NCBI GenBank assembly: GCA_000697355.1
Contig: JNEN01001228.1
Coordinates: forward strand, 1 to 64,000
Reading direction: 5' to 3'
Source of the DNA: Syncephalastrum monosporum B8922
Taxonomy: Eukaryota; Mucoromycota; Mucoromycetes; Mucorales; Syncephalastraceae
Length of the DNA stretch: 64,000 bases
Both the position numbers and the translations under genes were made by a program. Below, piece by piece: positions 45,750-58,758 of this stretch (within the stretch, counting starts at the first letter, position 1; each line of letters opens with the position of its first letter). The notes beneath the pieces were generated by a model. The model saw nothing but the letters and a program-made list of their open reading frames with translations. It was not told the DNA's origin and did no database searches.

Positions 45750-48700
45750 GGTAACAAGTGGAGAGAGTGCGAGTGAACAGAAAAGAGAAGTGATTTGAAA
45801 TAAGAAAACATTGTTTCTTGATGAAACCACAGGTATATATACTTTTTTCCATGATTCCTGCGATTGATAGCCGAACACCACTTGTCTGAGATGTGGGAAA
45901 GTTAGATTTGTCATTGCTAGCCTCAGACCAGACGACTTCTTGAAGTCATGAGTGCACCAGGCTGGATTCTATACACATTTCTTCTCTCTTATGCTACCAA
46001 AACTGAATTCGGTTTCTGTGAAGTAAAAACACGCTTTCTGTTCGTGCCTGTACACTTCTTGTAAGTGAGTAGGCTTGGTCGATCCCATTACAAAACTGAG
46101 GACACCTTCCAAGCACGAAGAACCTGATGAGAAGACCTTGTGAGTTTAGTATCGGAGTGGGAGAATGACAAATGGGCTACCATTTTTGGCAAATCTTTGT
46201 TGAGTGTGGACTTGATTGAAAAGGTTTCACTGAGACCAGCTGGGATTTTTCTGCCAAAAAAGCCTAATGTGGAGAACCATTTTTCTACTGGTCGGTCTAC
46301 GTCGGGAACCAATAAGCGACAGGTGGCTGACGGCTCTATCGTGGTGGTTTTTGTGCTCAGGTACCAAACACGGCTTACGTATTATTCATGATAACGGCTC
46401 ACCCCCGCCGTCGTGAGACGCTGGTGCTACACCATATGTAGGTTGACAAACGTATGACTTTTTTTGTCAAGCTGTTATCGACCTCCGACTTGTTTTAATT
46501 GGGAGAAGCAGCGAAAGAAGTCGACTTACAATATCGTCAATGATCAAATATGATCTACCATAAGGCTGAGCCGCAGCTCATCACCAAGTATTAAGAGTCG
46601 TGGATTTATAGCACGAACAATATGCATAAAATACATATGCACACATGCATGTCCTACGGTAGCACGTCTGTGGAACAAAAACAATTTCTACCTTCTTCAA
46701 AACCATAATGTTCCCGGAGGCTGATGGAGCCAACACATATATATCTGAATGTATTGGCATCCAGTAGTTCTCCATTGTGCCTTATTAAGAGAGACTTTGC
46801 ATGCATATTCATGTGCATGCTTGTGTATTACCTGGAGAGGCTGGAATACATAGAAGATCGTAGGTGAATAACCCATCTGTTATGGTTGAGTTGGTGCTAC
46901 GTAACCAGCATGATTAATCAAAACCACCACCGGCTTACGATAATACGTTGCGTGATCCATCATACCACATAGCGACAATATACATCGTGTGACTGATAAG
47001 TCTATATAGATTTCATTAGGTGGAGTTCTATCAAACATTGGCATCTTCAGTTGCCAATGCAATTTGTCAATTGCTAAGTGTTCACGCAGAAGATTTATAA
47101 AGAGATCCCATGATCAGGCTATGCAGCTTCTGCAATTCTAGCAGGTAAATGTATCTCCCACTAATCTTCATTTACGCATATATTCTCTATCAAGGATTTC
47201 CACAGACATATAATACTCGATTAATTAGTAGATGCTCTGAATTCGATTGCTAATTAAGCCTATGCGTAGCCATGATTGTACTCCTTCGCGATATATCACA
47301 TAGTTTTACAATTTTAAGGCGAAACGTACTCTAGTTACCCATCACGGCAGCTATTTCTGCTCATCTTCGCGGACTTGATTCTGCAAAGGTCTCCAGGCTT
47401 ACGAATCAATTGGGTGATTCCTGGATCATAACCTTACAGTATTCCTGACTTTGTATCATCTAAAACTAGCGATTTCTTTATGAGATATACGTTTTGTATC
47501 CAACTAGCAGATGTTTGAGTCCGTTAAAAATTTAGTCATTCATCTATTGACATTAATGGAATGCGTAGTAGGATTTGACTTTTTTTTGTCGTCAACGAAC
47601 ATGACGCATGATTAGAACATCACGTCTGATGAAATAAGAAAGTATCAGAGCTGCTCAACGGCGTATGTAGCTAACGCCATCATATATGTGCAGTCCCAGT
47701 TTGTAGGTATATCCTTGAGGTACAAGACATCGAGGCTCGATGCATTTTCATGTATGTAAAGAGCAATGCTACTACTTGCGTAGCCATCATAAATGCGTAG
47801 TTAAAACCGAAAATTTTTTTTTTTTGAATGGACACCTCTATGGTCCCTTTATTTATACTTTAACTGATGAGCATCGTCTTTAGTTCATGCTTGTACATGA
47901 CATAGGCGAAAACAAGTTTCCAGATAATGACATGACTCTTATGATCTGCCATAGCCTAATATAGAATGATAATACTGTATATACAGAGCACCTCGAGAGT
48001 TCCTCGTATCTTTACCGCATATATATATATATATATGCGTAGTGCTACAAGTGAGCACAGTTTTCCTTTACCACATAATCAATAAACTTGACACATTCCA
48101 TGCACGCAAGATGATACTGTATCCCTTTTCAGATCTGGTACACTCTGTATAGTGACGATTGAGAGTTATATCGCTGACGTCGACATATGCTGGTTTTGGG
48201 TTATCTTAGTAACGTTAGATACTGATATCTACACGCAATTTGCATATACCAATCCTTTTTCTACGGAAAGTGTAGTGTTATATCGAGGTTATATGTTGTC
48301 ATTTGAACTCTCATGCATCAACGATTGCCAAGTAGTATCCATTCGTTCATGGCGGCTGACATATTGGCCGCTTGGTTGATTATTTTATCAGAGCGAAAGT
48401 CCCGTAGAGGATGTGAATAGTTGGACTCCTATGAACAAGGGCTTTTAGCAGCTTTATGTCTGAAAAAACAATACATATGTATATGTATATATATATATAC
48501 CTGTTCTTCTATTTCAAAACTAATGATTTAGCAGAGCAATCATGCTTAGCGGGTGTCTGGAGCTGCAAGTGGAAGATGAAAAAAAAAAGTAGGATATGAC
48601 GTCAGCAAGCTGCCAAAGCGAGATCAGCTTGGCAGAACAAACATTGTGACACATGGCTCGCTTTTTATGGGCCTTTGGCACACGGTGCTTACATATATAT

Positions 48701-50029
48701 TGAAGGCCCAAGCTCATATATGGGAGCGCAATGTCTGTTCACACGAATGAAGTGAAAAAATGAACGACCCTCAAATATATAAGACTATCCTGATTCCAGA
48801 TATGAAATCTTCGAAATACGGCTTTTTTTTGATTGTTGCAAAGATAAAGAGAGCTGCAGTGTGTCAGAAAAGGATATTGCCACTGCACTTCAATGTCGCA
48901 CAGACACGTGCAATGCTCGTGTGTACGAGAATCAAAGAGGCCAAAGTCTGTGTGGCTACAACGTTGAAGCAACTTTTTTTTCCAAGGACCCTGGCCGGTA
49001 TTGGTTCGAAAGGTAATACGAGAAATATGACGACGAAAGTGGCCCTATGACCTTGTCGATCTAAGATATCATGCAGTCTGTGAAGAGGGTTTCGAGGAGG
49101 ACGGCAGGGAGAGGGGAGGAAGAAAAGTAGAGGGTTATCATTATTACTATTATTATTAGTGGTGATGGAGAGAAAGCGAGTGAATTCGGAATGGCTGGAA
49201 CCTTGGCTATCTTTTCGCGGACTTTTGAAGGGAGGGCTGTGGGTCCTGGGGTTTTTTTTTTTTACTTTTTCTACTCTCGCCCCGCGCCAGCTGCATCTAC
49301 TTCTTTACCACCTCTACGCTCCTTTATTCCCCATCCCCTGTACTCGTGTAGCTGTGTTTTATTCAAGCTCAAGGTAAAGATGAGGCCCAATTTTCGAGAT
49401 AGTCGAGTTTTTCAAACCGTTGCATTCATGCTCTGCTCGAATCGAACCAGACAGGTCTTCTATTCTTTCCTTTCGTTTTCCACACAAGGTGCGTATCAGT
49501 TTTTGCTACACATTGTACCAGGGGTGAGTTTTGGTGGAGAAACTGGCGACAGGTGCGATGTTAAAAGAAAGGAAAAGGCAAGAACGTGTGCGGCAAAACG
49601 AGAGACAGGCAGAAAGAAGGATTGTACGAGAGAGAAAGAGAGCGAGCGAGAAGAGGAAAGTGTGAGTGGGCAAGCGAGTAAGCGGACGACCGAGTCTTGA
49701 GAGAGACAGAGACAGAGACAGAGACGGGGAGATCTCCTTATGGACTGGGGAAAGAGGGCCACAGTGCGAGAACCAACCCAAAGCCACGGAGCTGGGATGG
49801 AGGAAAAAAAAGACCCGCGCTTCTTGAAGTGGAGAAAAAGAGAGGACAGCGATTCTTTATTCGATTAATAGCCTTACGGGCTGCATAGACCTACGCACCT
49901 ACGTTTTGGTTTACTCCAACTCACTCACTCTTTCACTCATTCGCTTTCGTCTACAGTCATTCTTTCCCAACACCTCTCGATTTTCTCTCGTCTCAGCATC
50001 TTGTTTCATTATACCTCCGTAATCCAGCC
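45750..50029. other. Long gene-poor region with microsatellites
   Basis: About 4.3 kb. The left end holds the amine-oxidase promoter and the right end (about 49.1-50.0 kb) is purine- then pyrimidine-rich and probably carries the casein kinase promoter and 5' UTR. In between are AT-rich tracts with (AT)n runs near 48020-48038 and 48480-48500. ORFs of 60-96 codons (for example 46140-46391, 48152-48379, 48760-49050) have no motif. Confidence 0.45.
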
Positions 50030-51474
50030 ATGACCAACCATTCCCAATCCTCGAGCAACCAGCCTTTCTCTTCCCATAATGTTGTCGGTGTTCATTACAA
50101 AGTCGGCAAGAAGATTGGCGAAGGCAGCTTCGGCATTATCTATGAAGGTATGCGTGCTGTCTGTCGCACCTGCCTAGCAATAACCGTCAATTATCAAATA
50201 GGCACCAACCTACTTAACAACCAAGCCGTGGCTATCAAATTTGAGCCTAGAAAGAGCGATGCTCCTCAACTGCGTGATGAATACCGGACCTACAAGATCA
50301 TGGCAGGCTCCAGTGCGTTATCTTCGACTGTATATTGCTGTGATAACTCAACTTTTCTTGCTTCACTTTTCACTAGCTGGCATACCCACCGCTTATTACT
50401 TTGGCCAAGAAGGTCTCCATAACATCCTTGTTATCGATTTGTTGGGTCCCAGCCTGGAGGATATGTTTGATATCTGTGGTCGCCGTTTTTCTGTCAAGAC
50501 CGTCGCCATGCTAGCTAAACAGATGGTGTGTATGGTATCACTAATGTCGATCTCCTTCACTAACCACAGAATGCGTATTCTTTACAGCTGACTCGCGTCC
50601 AAACTATCCACGAAAAGAACCTCATCTACCGTGACATCAAGCCCGATAACTTTTTGATCGGCAAACCCGGCACGAATATGGCCAACCAAATCTTCATCGT
50701 TGACTTTGGTATGGCTAAGCTCTACCGCGATCCAAAGACCAAGCAGCATATCCCCTACCGTGAGCGCAAGAGTCTTTCCGGTACTGCGCGCTACATGAGT
50801 ATTAACACCCATTTGGGTCGAGGTATGTCCTGCCCACTGCCTTACTCGGCTTAATTTGACCTATTTACTTCTTTTTTTTTTTTATCTGGACAGAGCAATC
50901 TCGTCGCGATGACCTTGAAGCCCTTGGCCATGTGTTCATGTACTTCTTGCGTGGCGCTCTTCCTTGGCAGGGTATTAAAGCAGCTACCAACAAGCAAAAG
51001 TACGAAAAAATCGGCGAGAAGAAGCAGAGCACGGCTGTCAAAGATCTGTGCGATAACTACCCCGAAGAGTTTGGCATTTATCTCCAATATGTTCGCAAAC
51101 TCGGTTTCGAGGAAGCCCCCGATTACGAGTTCTTGCGGGAATTGTTCACCAAGGCCATTGAAAAGACGGGCGAAAGCGAAGACGGCGTCTATGATTGGAT
51201 GCTGCTTAACAATGGCAAAGGATGGGAAACGATTTCCAAGCGCCAAGCTGCCCGTCAAGGCCTTCCTGCTCCGGCCAAGAAGGTCATTGCCGATAATCAG
51301 CGCCAAATGAAGAATAACACCGAAAACAGTGAGACCCAGCAGCAGTTGCATCAACAACAATCGACAGGCTCGCCTGCTGCACCACAACCGGCACAAGCCA
51401 ACCAACAGCAGCGTCCATCCTCGTACAAGAAGCCAAGCTTACTGTCTAAGCTCACTTGTGGGCTGTGCCATTGA
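50030..51474 (+). CDS. YCK-like: Casein kinase 1, membrane-anchored gamma/Yck type
   Basis: Five exons: 50030-50147, 50202-50312, 50377-50525, 50588-50822, 50894-51474; 397 residues. Ser/Thr kinase with P-loop [11 protein letters not shown], lysine AIKFE, catalytic loop [11 protein letters not shown], metal-binding DFG and the CK1 signature [20 protein letters not shown]. The C-terminal 80 residues are Gln/Pro-rich and end [10 protein letters not shown], with two Cys near the end that could be palmitoylated, as in yeast Yck1-3, placing it at the plasma or vacuolar membrane. Sequence of the catalytic domain ([12 protein letters not shown]) agrees with the gamma/Yck branch. Confidence 0.95.
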
Positions 51475-52439
51475 TAAATCTGCTTTGCATTGAGACATCA
51501 TTCCCGCCTTTGCGCATCAACACCATTTCACCTATCGCACACTCGCAGCACCTCACTGTTTCCGCTCAATTTGACTTTTTACACACACCATTACTTCAGC
51601 CTCCCTTTTCAAGCGCTCACGCACGCTAAGCATTTACTGCGTAGCATAAATCGCACACGCACCACCACTCTTCTTTTCTTTTTTCCTCACGCATCACAGG
51701 TGGATGCATTGCCATTCTACGGCAACTCCCTACGTGTCCCCCCTGAGCAAGTCGCTCTGTTTCGTCTTTTTATTACTTTTTCTTTCAATTTAATTTACGT
51801 TTCTTATTTAATTCGTTTCTGAATGGATGTGCACGGTGGTCAATGACCAGTGAGCGGAGATTATTGTCTCATGCGCATAGAGTTCAACGAAAGGTCACTT
51901 GTAATTGCTACGTCTTCATGCTCCACAGACAACACCTTCGTTTGATGAGGAACACCTCTTAATGCAAAAAATCTGACACTCATTTCTTTTCCCAACAATG
52001 CTCTTGTGCCTATGGTGTGAGTGGTTCGCGTGATCGCAGTAGAGGCCACGGAGGTGTCCGTGTTCCATAAGGGCGCTTGTCTGCCGCTGCAGTTCCTTTT
52101 CTTTTTTTCTTTTTTTCTGTATCTCCATCATGCAAGTAGAAGATAACTGACTTGGCGCGTTGACTTGCTGCTGGGAGCAGTGACTGAGCACATTCACTTC
52201 CATAGGCAATCTCGAGAGGTACCTGTCGCGGCCTCTATTGGCCTTTTTAACGAATAAGCTTGTGCTCTCGTACGGCAAAAAGCAACTGTAGAGAGTGAAC
52301 AAATGTAACTTTACTATATCACCCAATGACATGGGAATTCTAGTGGCTCAACGAGAGGATGTACATACTGTATGACAGAAGACTTCTTTCTTGGACTCAT
52401 TATAGTGGATCGAGAGCAGCAATTCTCCCTGCAAGATGC
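51475..52439. other. Intergenic region 3' of casein kinase
   Basis: Pyrimidine-rich 3' UTR to about 51820, then no recognisable gene. Confidence 0.45.
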
Positions 52440-53945
52440 TGTCGATGAAAGCAGCGAACGATATTATGGGATGCCTCACCAAGTGGTCAGCGAATTTTTT
52501 ACGGCCTCTTGGAAGAGTAAAGTCAAAGACTCCTGAAAGACCGGAGGCTCGAAGAAGCTTTGACTGCAGCCGGGGACCTTAAGGCGCATTTTCCAAGGTG
52601 GGCTGCTGGATATCTATTTGCAGGCGATATTCGGATGCAACGGCTCAGCTACAAGAATGCGTCTACGTTTTACCAGCAAGGCCTACATATGATAGATGAT
52701 CAAAGCAGTGTCTATAACGAAACGGATGTGCTCAAAGAACGAGACAGCCACACTACAACTCAACGCGAACGAAAAATTGATCCTTGTCCTTGACTGACGA
52801 ATGATACCATCATCCTGATCTTCTCGATTTTTGTTCCTGAAAAACACATCGTCTGCTCTCAGCTCTCCAAGGACTGGACCTCATATATGCTTACCCTTGA
52901 GTCAGCCTGACGGTGAATACATTCAACAATATCCTGGAAGAAAGCAATCACTGGAAATTGATTTATCGAAGTACATCGATGGACTCAGCTTGCGCTCTCT
53001 TGACTAGATGGCGAAAGATCCAGGCCCGATAACTGATGTCTTAGATGAGATACCGGAACTGGAGCTGGTGAAACTCAGTATTTATCTGCTTTACAACTTT
53101 CTCTAGTTGCTTTCTACTAACCATATACACATAGGATTCAGCTGCAACGCTTTACACACACCCTTCACGAGTGTAAATCTGGGTGAGCATCTGAAAGAGC
53201 TGCACATTTGTTTTTCTCGGCCGCGTGGTGTTCTGCCGGTGCTTCTGTCTACATGTCCAAAACTCCTCAAACTTAAATATATCATAGCCAGCACAAGCCC
53301 TAGCACAGTTGCGAGATGCTAAACGACCCGAATCTCATAATTGCCTACTGGCCGGACCTGGCTCTCTTGTATCCGAAAGCTATTCATAGATCGTTTCATG
53401 AAGCCCGTTTCGAAGAAGACATTGGCCTTTCTGTCCTTATTACAGACTTGGTGTAAGCCAAAATCAGATTAACGTAAACATGCCGCCCAGCAAGAAGCTA
53501 CAGCGAGAAGTAGGTCTGCGGCATATCAGCATTGAGGATGGTGTATGGGTGATTTACATGACCTTATCTCGGCAGCTTCGGGAGAGTCAGACCACTATGG
53601 AATCCATCAGCATCACTTACAGACTTCCGGATTCATTTCCTTCTGGAGGTACTCAGGCTGCGCAGGATTTATTAAAGAGAGCGTCCTTCACTCGACTTCT
53701 GAATCTAGATCTCACCGGGTTAGATTCTGGTCTTATGACACCCTTGCATTCTTTTGTGAGCCTCTATACTATTGCTACGCATTATTACGCATTGCCACAT
53801 CCCGTTCACGCTGGATATAGCCCAAGCTTCAGCCTCTGCTGCGACGTTGGACAAGCCCCGTCTTGCTGAGCGCTACAATACTGAAGATGCAATACAACAT
53901 TTTGTGAAGCATGCGCTCGCGCAGGGTGACGCCTTTCCGCTCCGG

Positions 53946-53977
<32 letters not shown>

Positions 53978-54418
53978 GGAAAACTGGCTGCTCGACAACG
54001 AGATGCAGGATAACCTAGAGCTTAGCCTCATGGTGCACTTGCTCAGAGTATTCTCTCTTTCAAGTACGATCGGAGCAATATGGTGGATCGAAGGCGAGCG
54101 TTTGACTCAGTTTGCCTACTATGCTGCTGAATGGGACACCGAACGGCTATTTTGACTGACGCACATAGATATTTATGACCGAGTGCACGCCAAACTTGTT
54201 GCACCTGTGCGCCAGTATCTCTCTGATATCAAAGAAGGTGTTGTAGATGAAGTAGGTGAGGTAGTGAAAAGCTACGTCGCCTGGACTACATACCAATTTT
54301 TAAGGGACCTTTTCGACGCGCGTGCCAACGCGTGTGCTGAAACAGATAAACCGTTGAAAGACATAGCATGTTTCAGGTGTAGTGTATTGCAACTAGAGAG
54401 GAGGGAGGTGGACACTTG
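52440..54418 (+). pseudogene. Decayed F-box/TPR-LRR-type gene
   Basis: A series of plus-strand blocks in shifting frames. At 52555-52740 a TPR-like part (LTAAGDLKAHF, then AAGYLFAGDIRMQRLSYKNA, FYQQGLHMI) matches the N-terminal TPR preceding the F-box in the large Mucorales family. Later blocks resemble its LRR part (LGEHLKELHICFSRP, LPVLLSTCPKLLKLKYI at 53184-53285; FTRLLNLDLTGLDSGLMTPL at 53690-53755). Stops and frameshifts separate the blocks, and a T29 run (53949-53977) interrupts the last part. The F-box itself is not clearly visible. Regarded as a dead member of that family. Confidence 0.5.
53949..53977. repeat. Homopolymer T29
   Basis: Twenty-nine T residues inside the decayed F-box-like gene. 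May be slippage expansion or the poly(A) end of an inserted retrocopy on the minus strand. Confidence 0.85.
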
Positions 54419-54595
54419 AGGTGTATACTGTACATACTGCAGTAAGCGGAAGGAGAGCCACACAAATAAGAGGGATTCGAGTGAAATAGGCAGAGAAGCG
54501 CGGGTGACGAATTCGCGGGGCGGAAGGCCCTTGTCGGCGCAGACTTTACTTATACAGCTTGCACTTGTACACACGCACACACGCACACACACACA

Positions 54596-56327
54596 ATGTA
54601 TTCTCGCCTTCCATTACGGTCAGCCTCGTCTTCCTCCTTCGCCATCGCACAATCCTCCGCAGCCAGCCGCTGCCTCAGACAGACCGTGTACAAGGTACAA
54701 CATTTCCAGACTCTCGGCCTGGTAACTGACGTGTTTTCTTTTCGAATAGGCTGCTTTGACCCATGCCACGCAGCAGCGCGCCTACAGTGGCTATGGCTAC
54801 AACAACGATTACGACTCGTATGGCTCGCCTGCGCCCTTCAGCACTACAAGCCCCTGGGCAGGTGGTCTTGAACGCAAATCTCTCCCGCGAAACACGGTAG
54901 GGCGCGTGCATAAGAGAAGGCACAAAACAACCCTGGCATCCCTACTCACTTGTTTGCTTGCTTTCATTGTAGATTGTGAAATTCGTTCCGCAGCAGGAAG
55001 CCTGGATCGTGGAGCGGATGGGCAAATTCCATCGTATGCTCGAGCCTGGTCTGAATATCCTGATGCCCATTATTGACCGTATCAAATACGTCAAGAGTCT
55101 GAAAGAAACTGCCACCGAGGTGCCCAGTCAAAGTGCCATTACGCAAGGTACGCCTTTAACCCCTCCCTCCCCCTGAGAAAAACAAGTCCTTAACACGGGT
55201 CATCTTCTCATGCTCCGCCCAGACAACGTTACCCTCGAACTGGATGGCGTTCTCTACTACCGCATCATTGATCCCTTCAAGGTATGCTGGAGTATAACGG
55301 AAGGGCACAGTTGGGCTGAATGCTATTGACCAGGCCTCCTATGGAGTCGAAGACGCCGAGTTCGCCATTACACAGCTTGCTCAAACCACTATGCGCGCTG
55401 AAATTGGCCAAATGACGCTCGACCGGACACTTGCTGAGCGTGCCCATCTCAACGCCAATATCGTCGATGCCATCAACACCGCAGCCTCTGATTGGGGTAT
55501 CCGCTGCCTCCGTTACGAGATCCGTAAGAGAAAACCCATGAAAACGCTTCCTCCTTAGCAACCTTAACCTTTATCTAGGGGACATTCATCCTCCTGCAAA
55601 GGTCGTCGAATCCATGCACCAGCAAGTCTCTGCTGAGCGTACCAAGCGTGCGCAGATTCTTGAATCTGAAGGTATGTTGATGCCACCGACATCCATTCTT
55701 ACATTCTGCAAATTTTTTTATTTGATTTCTTTTGCGCGCGTGCATGATTCTCACATGTCTCTTTTATATCACTACTACGATTACACTAGGTGCACGCCAG
55801 GCGGCTATCAACGTGGCTGAAGGTCGTAAACAAGCGACCATCCTGGCCTCCGAAGCAGAGAAGGCGGAGCAGATCAACCAAGCATCGGGTGAGGCTGAAG
55901 CCATCTTGCTGCGCGCACAAGCCTCTGCCAAGGGTATCGAGAAGGTTGCACTGGCTATGGCGCGAGACCATGGTAAGGATGCCGTCTCCATGTCCGTCGC
56001 CGAAAAGTATGTCGAGGCGTTTGGTCGCATGGCCAAGGAGGGCACGACCATGATTGTGCCTGCATCAGCCAACGATGCAGCCTCGATGGTGGCCCAGGTA
56101 AGATCCTATTGAAACTCTATGCAGATGTCGCTCTGTTTTGTCAATTGTGATTTTAATCGGGCCTATCGCTGTAGGCCTTGTCGATCTACAAATCCATCAA
56201 CAAACCCAACGAGGCGTCTCATGAACCCAAGCCGGTTTCTTCCCATGAAAGCATCAAAGACGAGATGACCAAGGACTTGGTAAACGCTGCCGAGCGAGAA
56301 TCAAACTTCAAAGAGCCCGAGAACTGA
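54596..56327 (+). CDS. STOML2: Stomatin-like protein 2, mitochondrial SPFH protein
   Basis: Eight exons: 54596-54694, 54750-54896, 54973-55147, 55223-55281, 55334-55523, 55579-55671, 55790-56097, 56175-56327; 407 residues. The N-terminal 60 residues are Arg/Ser/Ala-rich without acids ([18 protein letters not shown]), a mitochondrial presequence, followed by the SLP2 start of the SPFH domain ([19 protein letters not shown]), [30 protein letters not shown], then the coiled-coil region ([31 protein letters not shown]) and the conserved C-terminus ([16 protein letters not shown]). A cardiolipin-binding scaffold of the inner membrane controlling respiratory complexes and proteases. The 3' UTR contains a (CA)n run. 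Confidence 0.96.
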
Positions 56328-56344
56328 ACTTGACTCAATCCGTC

Positions 56345-56345
56345 G

Positions 56346-56376
<31 letters not shown>

Positions 56377-56400
56377 ACACGCATACACGCACACCAACAC
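56345..56400. repeat. (CA)n microsatellite, imperfect
   Basis: CA repeats with GC interruptions immediately after the SLP2 stop. A similar CA run sits just before its ATG (about 54570-54594). Confidence 0.9.
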
Positions 56401-57707
56401 CACTCCACCCACCCACCCACATAACCAAGGATAAGCCAGCCAACCATCACGAACGTAAATAAACATTCAGGCACCCCGCTCCTCACTTATTTAGTCCTAA
56501 ACAATTGCGTGTATTGCATTGTGTAAAAGAGGAAACGCAGCGCGGGGGGGGGGCAAGGACATCGGTTACATGAATTTGAGTCATTGTGCTGTGCTACATG
56601 GGTGAACGAAAGGTTTGGCTGGATGTATTTTTTCATTATTACGCGGACCATGTCCTTTTAGCACTGGCCACGCGGTGCATGCGTGCGCATAAACGTGCGG
56701 CCGTACTGATGTGAGTCGATTGAAGGGAAAAAAAATTAAGCAGAATGGCAGTTTTTTTCTCTCTCCGGGAGAGAGGTGCCCACCCCTTTTGGTATGGCCT
56801 CGCTATCGGCGTCTGATCGTCAACACATGAAATCTGGTTGCTTGACATCACTCTGGTGGGACAGACGAAAGATGCGGGCACCATGACGTGCCAAGCAATC
56901 ATCATATGCTTCCCTCAATCAATTCATCCAGCCCACTTTAGCTGCACAATTGACAATGACAGAACAAATCCTCCTTCTTTGTCCACCCTCCGCCCCATCA
57001 TTCGCATCAATATTACCAGCACTATCATGCTCCTGAAAAAATTTATATGAGGCATTTTTTTGACTTCTCAGCTTAAACTGCTCAATACCCAGGAAAAAAA
57101 AAGACGGGGAAGGGCCAATTTCGAATCCATTCCACTGCCGCGACAGCCCATTCGCTTTTCTTTATTCTTTTTATCGTTCACTTCTGTCTGTTTGTTGGGT
57201 ATACCAAGAAAGAGTATCTGCACCTTTTTTTCTCGGCGAAATAAAAAAATTTTTTTTTTCACGCTCTCATTTCCAAGCCGGGAAGCGGGCATTTGTTGAA
57301 GTCTTAATCCATTTATTTTTGCTCATGGTCCGTGTGTGTGGCACCTGACTAATAACGATTTGGAGCGAACACTGAGTATCCTTTAAAGGCAGTGCTTGAC
57401 TGGGGAAGTGATCGGGTCCCCCGCCCGCTGTACAGGCGGTGTTCCGCTTTAGCTTTCGCAAATGAAAATCGGTTTGTCATGGTTTTAACCGGGTATCAGA
57501 AAAGTTTATATTATTAAGTGTTTACATAGCGACCATAAAGATGATGATCCTTTGACGGATGTTTGTGTACATATAAAGATAGAGGAGGAGATGATGGCAG
57601 AAAAAAAAATAAAAGAATAATAATTTACATGTGGAAAGAAATGCATGATGTGAAAGAAGCAATGTGGGTGTGGTGTGGATGCGGACAAGGAAAAGAGATG
57701 ATATTGT
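56401..57707. other. Intergenic region
   Basis: Homopolymer-rich (G9 near 56543, several A/T runs). No gene recognised; a GC-richer patch at 57390-57450 was checked and is not a tRNA or 5S rRNA by eye. Confidence 0.4.
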
Positions 57708-58070
57708 TTAGCAGAGCACCTGCTGCTTATTGTTTGTGGAGAGGAAATTACTCCGTTCGTCTGCACCACAGTGATTGACCGAGTTGGTCTCTGATTCTGG
57801 ATCCTCCAGCGCAGGGAAAGAGAAATAGACTTCGAGAAACAAACTGTCATCATGCTTGTTGCTATGGTGATTGTGCGGTTGTTTTAAATCATCAGGGTTC
57901 GTTTCGTCCGTATGGGGAGCGGTCGAAGGTGAGACGAGAAGAAGCAATTGACGCATGAAAGACGAAAACGAGTTGCGACGAGAACGCTGCTGTTGCTGTT
58001 GCTGCTGTTGCTGACCTTCCGTGCGACGGGCAGTGGAGGGGTCGATCATCATGGTCGATGTGGCGAGCAT
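57708..58070 (-). CDS. Small polyQ-containing hypothetical protein
   Basis: ATG-initiated frame of 120 codons. A run of nine Gln (residues about 20-28) is followed by RSRRNSFSSF, which resembles a basophilic kinase site, and by a hydrophobic MRQLLLLV. The rest is polar (HNHHSNKHDD). No family recognised. Single exon; the upstream 150 bp is (GA)n-rich, as in some promoters here. Could be real or chance; the non-random N-terminus makes it worth listing. Confidence 0.4.
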   Translation of the reverse strand: MLATSTMMIDPSTARRTEGQQQQQQQQQRSRRNSFSSFMRQLLLLVSPSTAPHTDETNPDDLKQPHNHHSNKHDDSLFLEVYFSFPALEDPESETNSVNHCGADERSNFLSTNNKQQVLC

Positions 58071-58758
58071 TGTGTTCGTGTATGATTGTGTATATTCGAA
58101 GACAGAGTGAGAAGGGAAGAGAGAAAGAAAAGCGAAGAAGAATGTAATAAAGAGAGAGAGAGAGAGAGAAGAGAGTGCACAACGTGGTGGAGGTAAAAGT
58201 ATTTATGTGTCGGCATGATGACAAACTGGGAAAGGGCCATGAGGGGAGCAAAGAAAAAAAAGGGCCCGATCCCATTTTGCTGGACCGAAGGGGAGAGGGG
58301 AGTGAGGCACACACAGAGCCCAGAAACGAGGCGAGCTTTGCTGGGCCCAGAACGCACGATGTATTTGGAAACGCGCATGTTGCGCTTGTGTGTGTGTGTG
58401 CACGCGTGTGTGTGTTATGTGTGTGCGGAGGCGATCTCGCTTTTTTTTCGCTCTGTTTGGCTCAGTATTGTAGAGCTGTGTCCCCCCACTTGGCTTAAAC
58501 CTCCCTTCCCTCCCTCCGTTTATTCCCCTCGCCGCTATTATCTCCAAAATATCTCTCTTTTCTTATTAGCAGGACCTGGGGGTCGGTGTTGCTCTATCTT
58601 GCTGCCTTTTCGTTTCACCCGGAAGATTGCTTTCCCATTAAACTCCATCCAGGTCACAAAATACACACACACACACACACATATACCATACACACACATA
58701 TACAAACGTGCCTGAGTGTGCGCGCCTAAATTTTTGGCAAAAGAGAAAAAAAAGTTCT
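58071..58758. other. Intergenic region with microsatellites
   Basis: (GA)n at about 58149-58171, GT-rich stretch at 58388-58425 and (CA)n at 58664-58681. Lies between divergent genes (polyQ ORF and kinesin-like gene) and should hold both promoters. Confidence 0.6.

Noticed and set aside
49430..49460. B-box-like GGTTCGATTCG on the minus strand
   Set aside because: No surrounding tRNA stems or A box.
57390..57450. GC-rich patch resembling a tRNA or 5S gene
   Set aside because: No T-loop consensus, no cloverleaf, no 5S conserved blocks.
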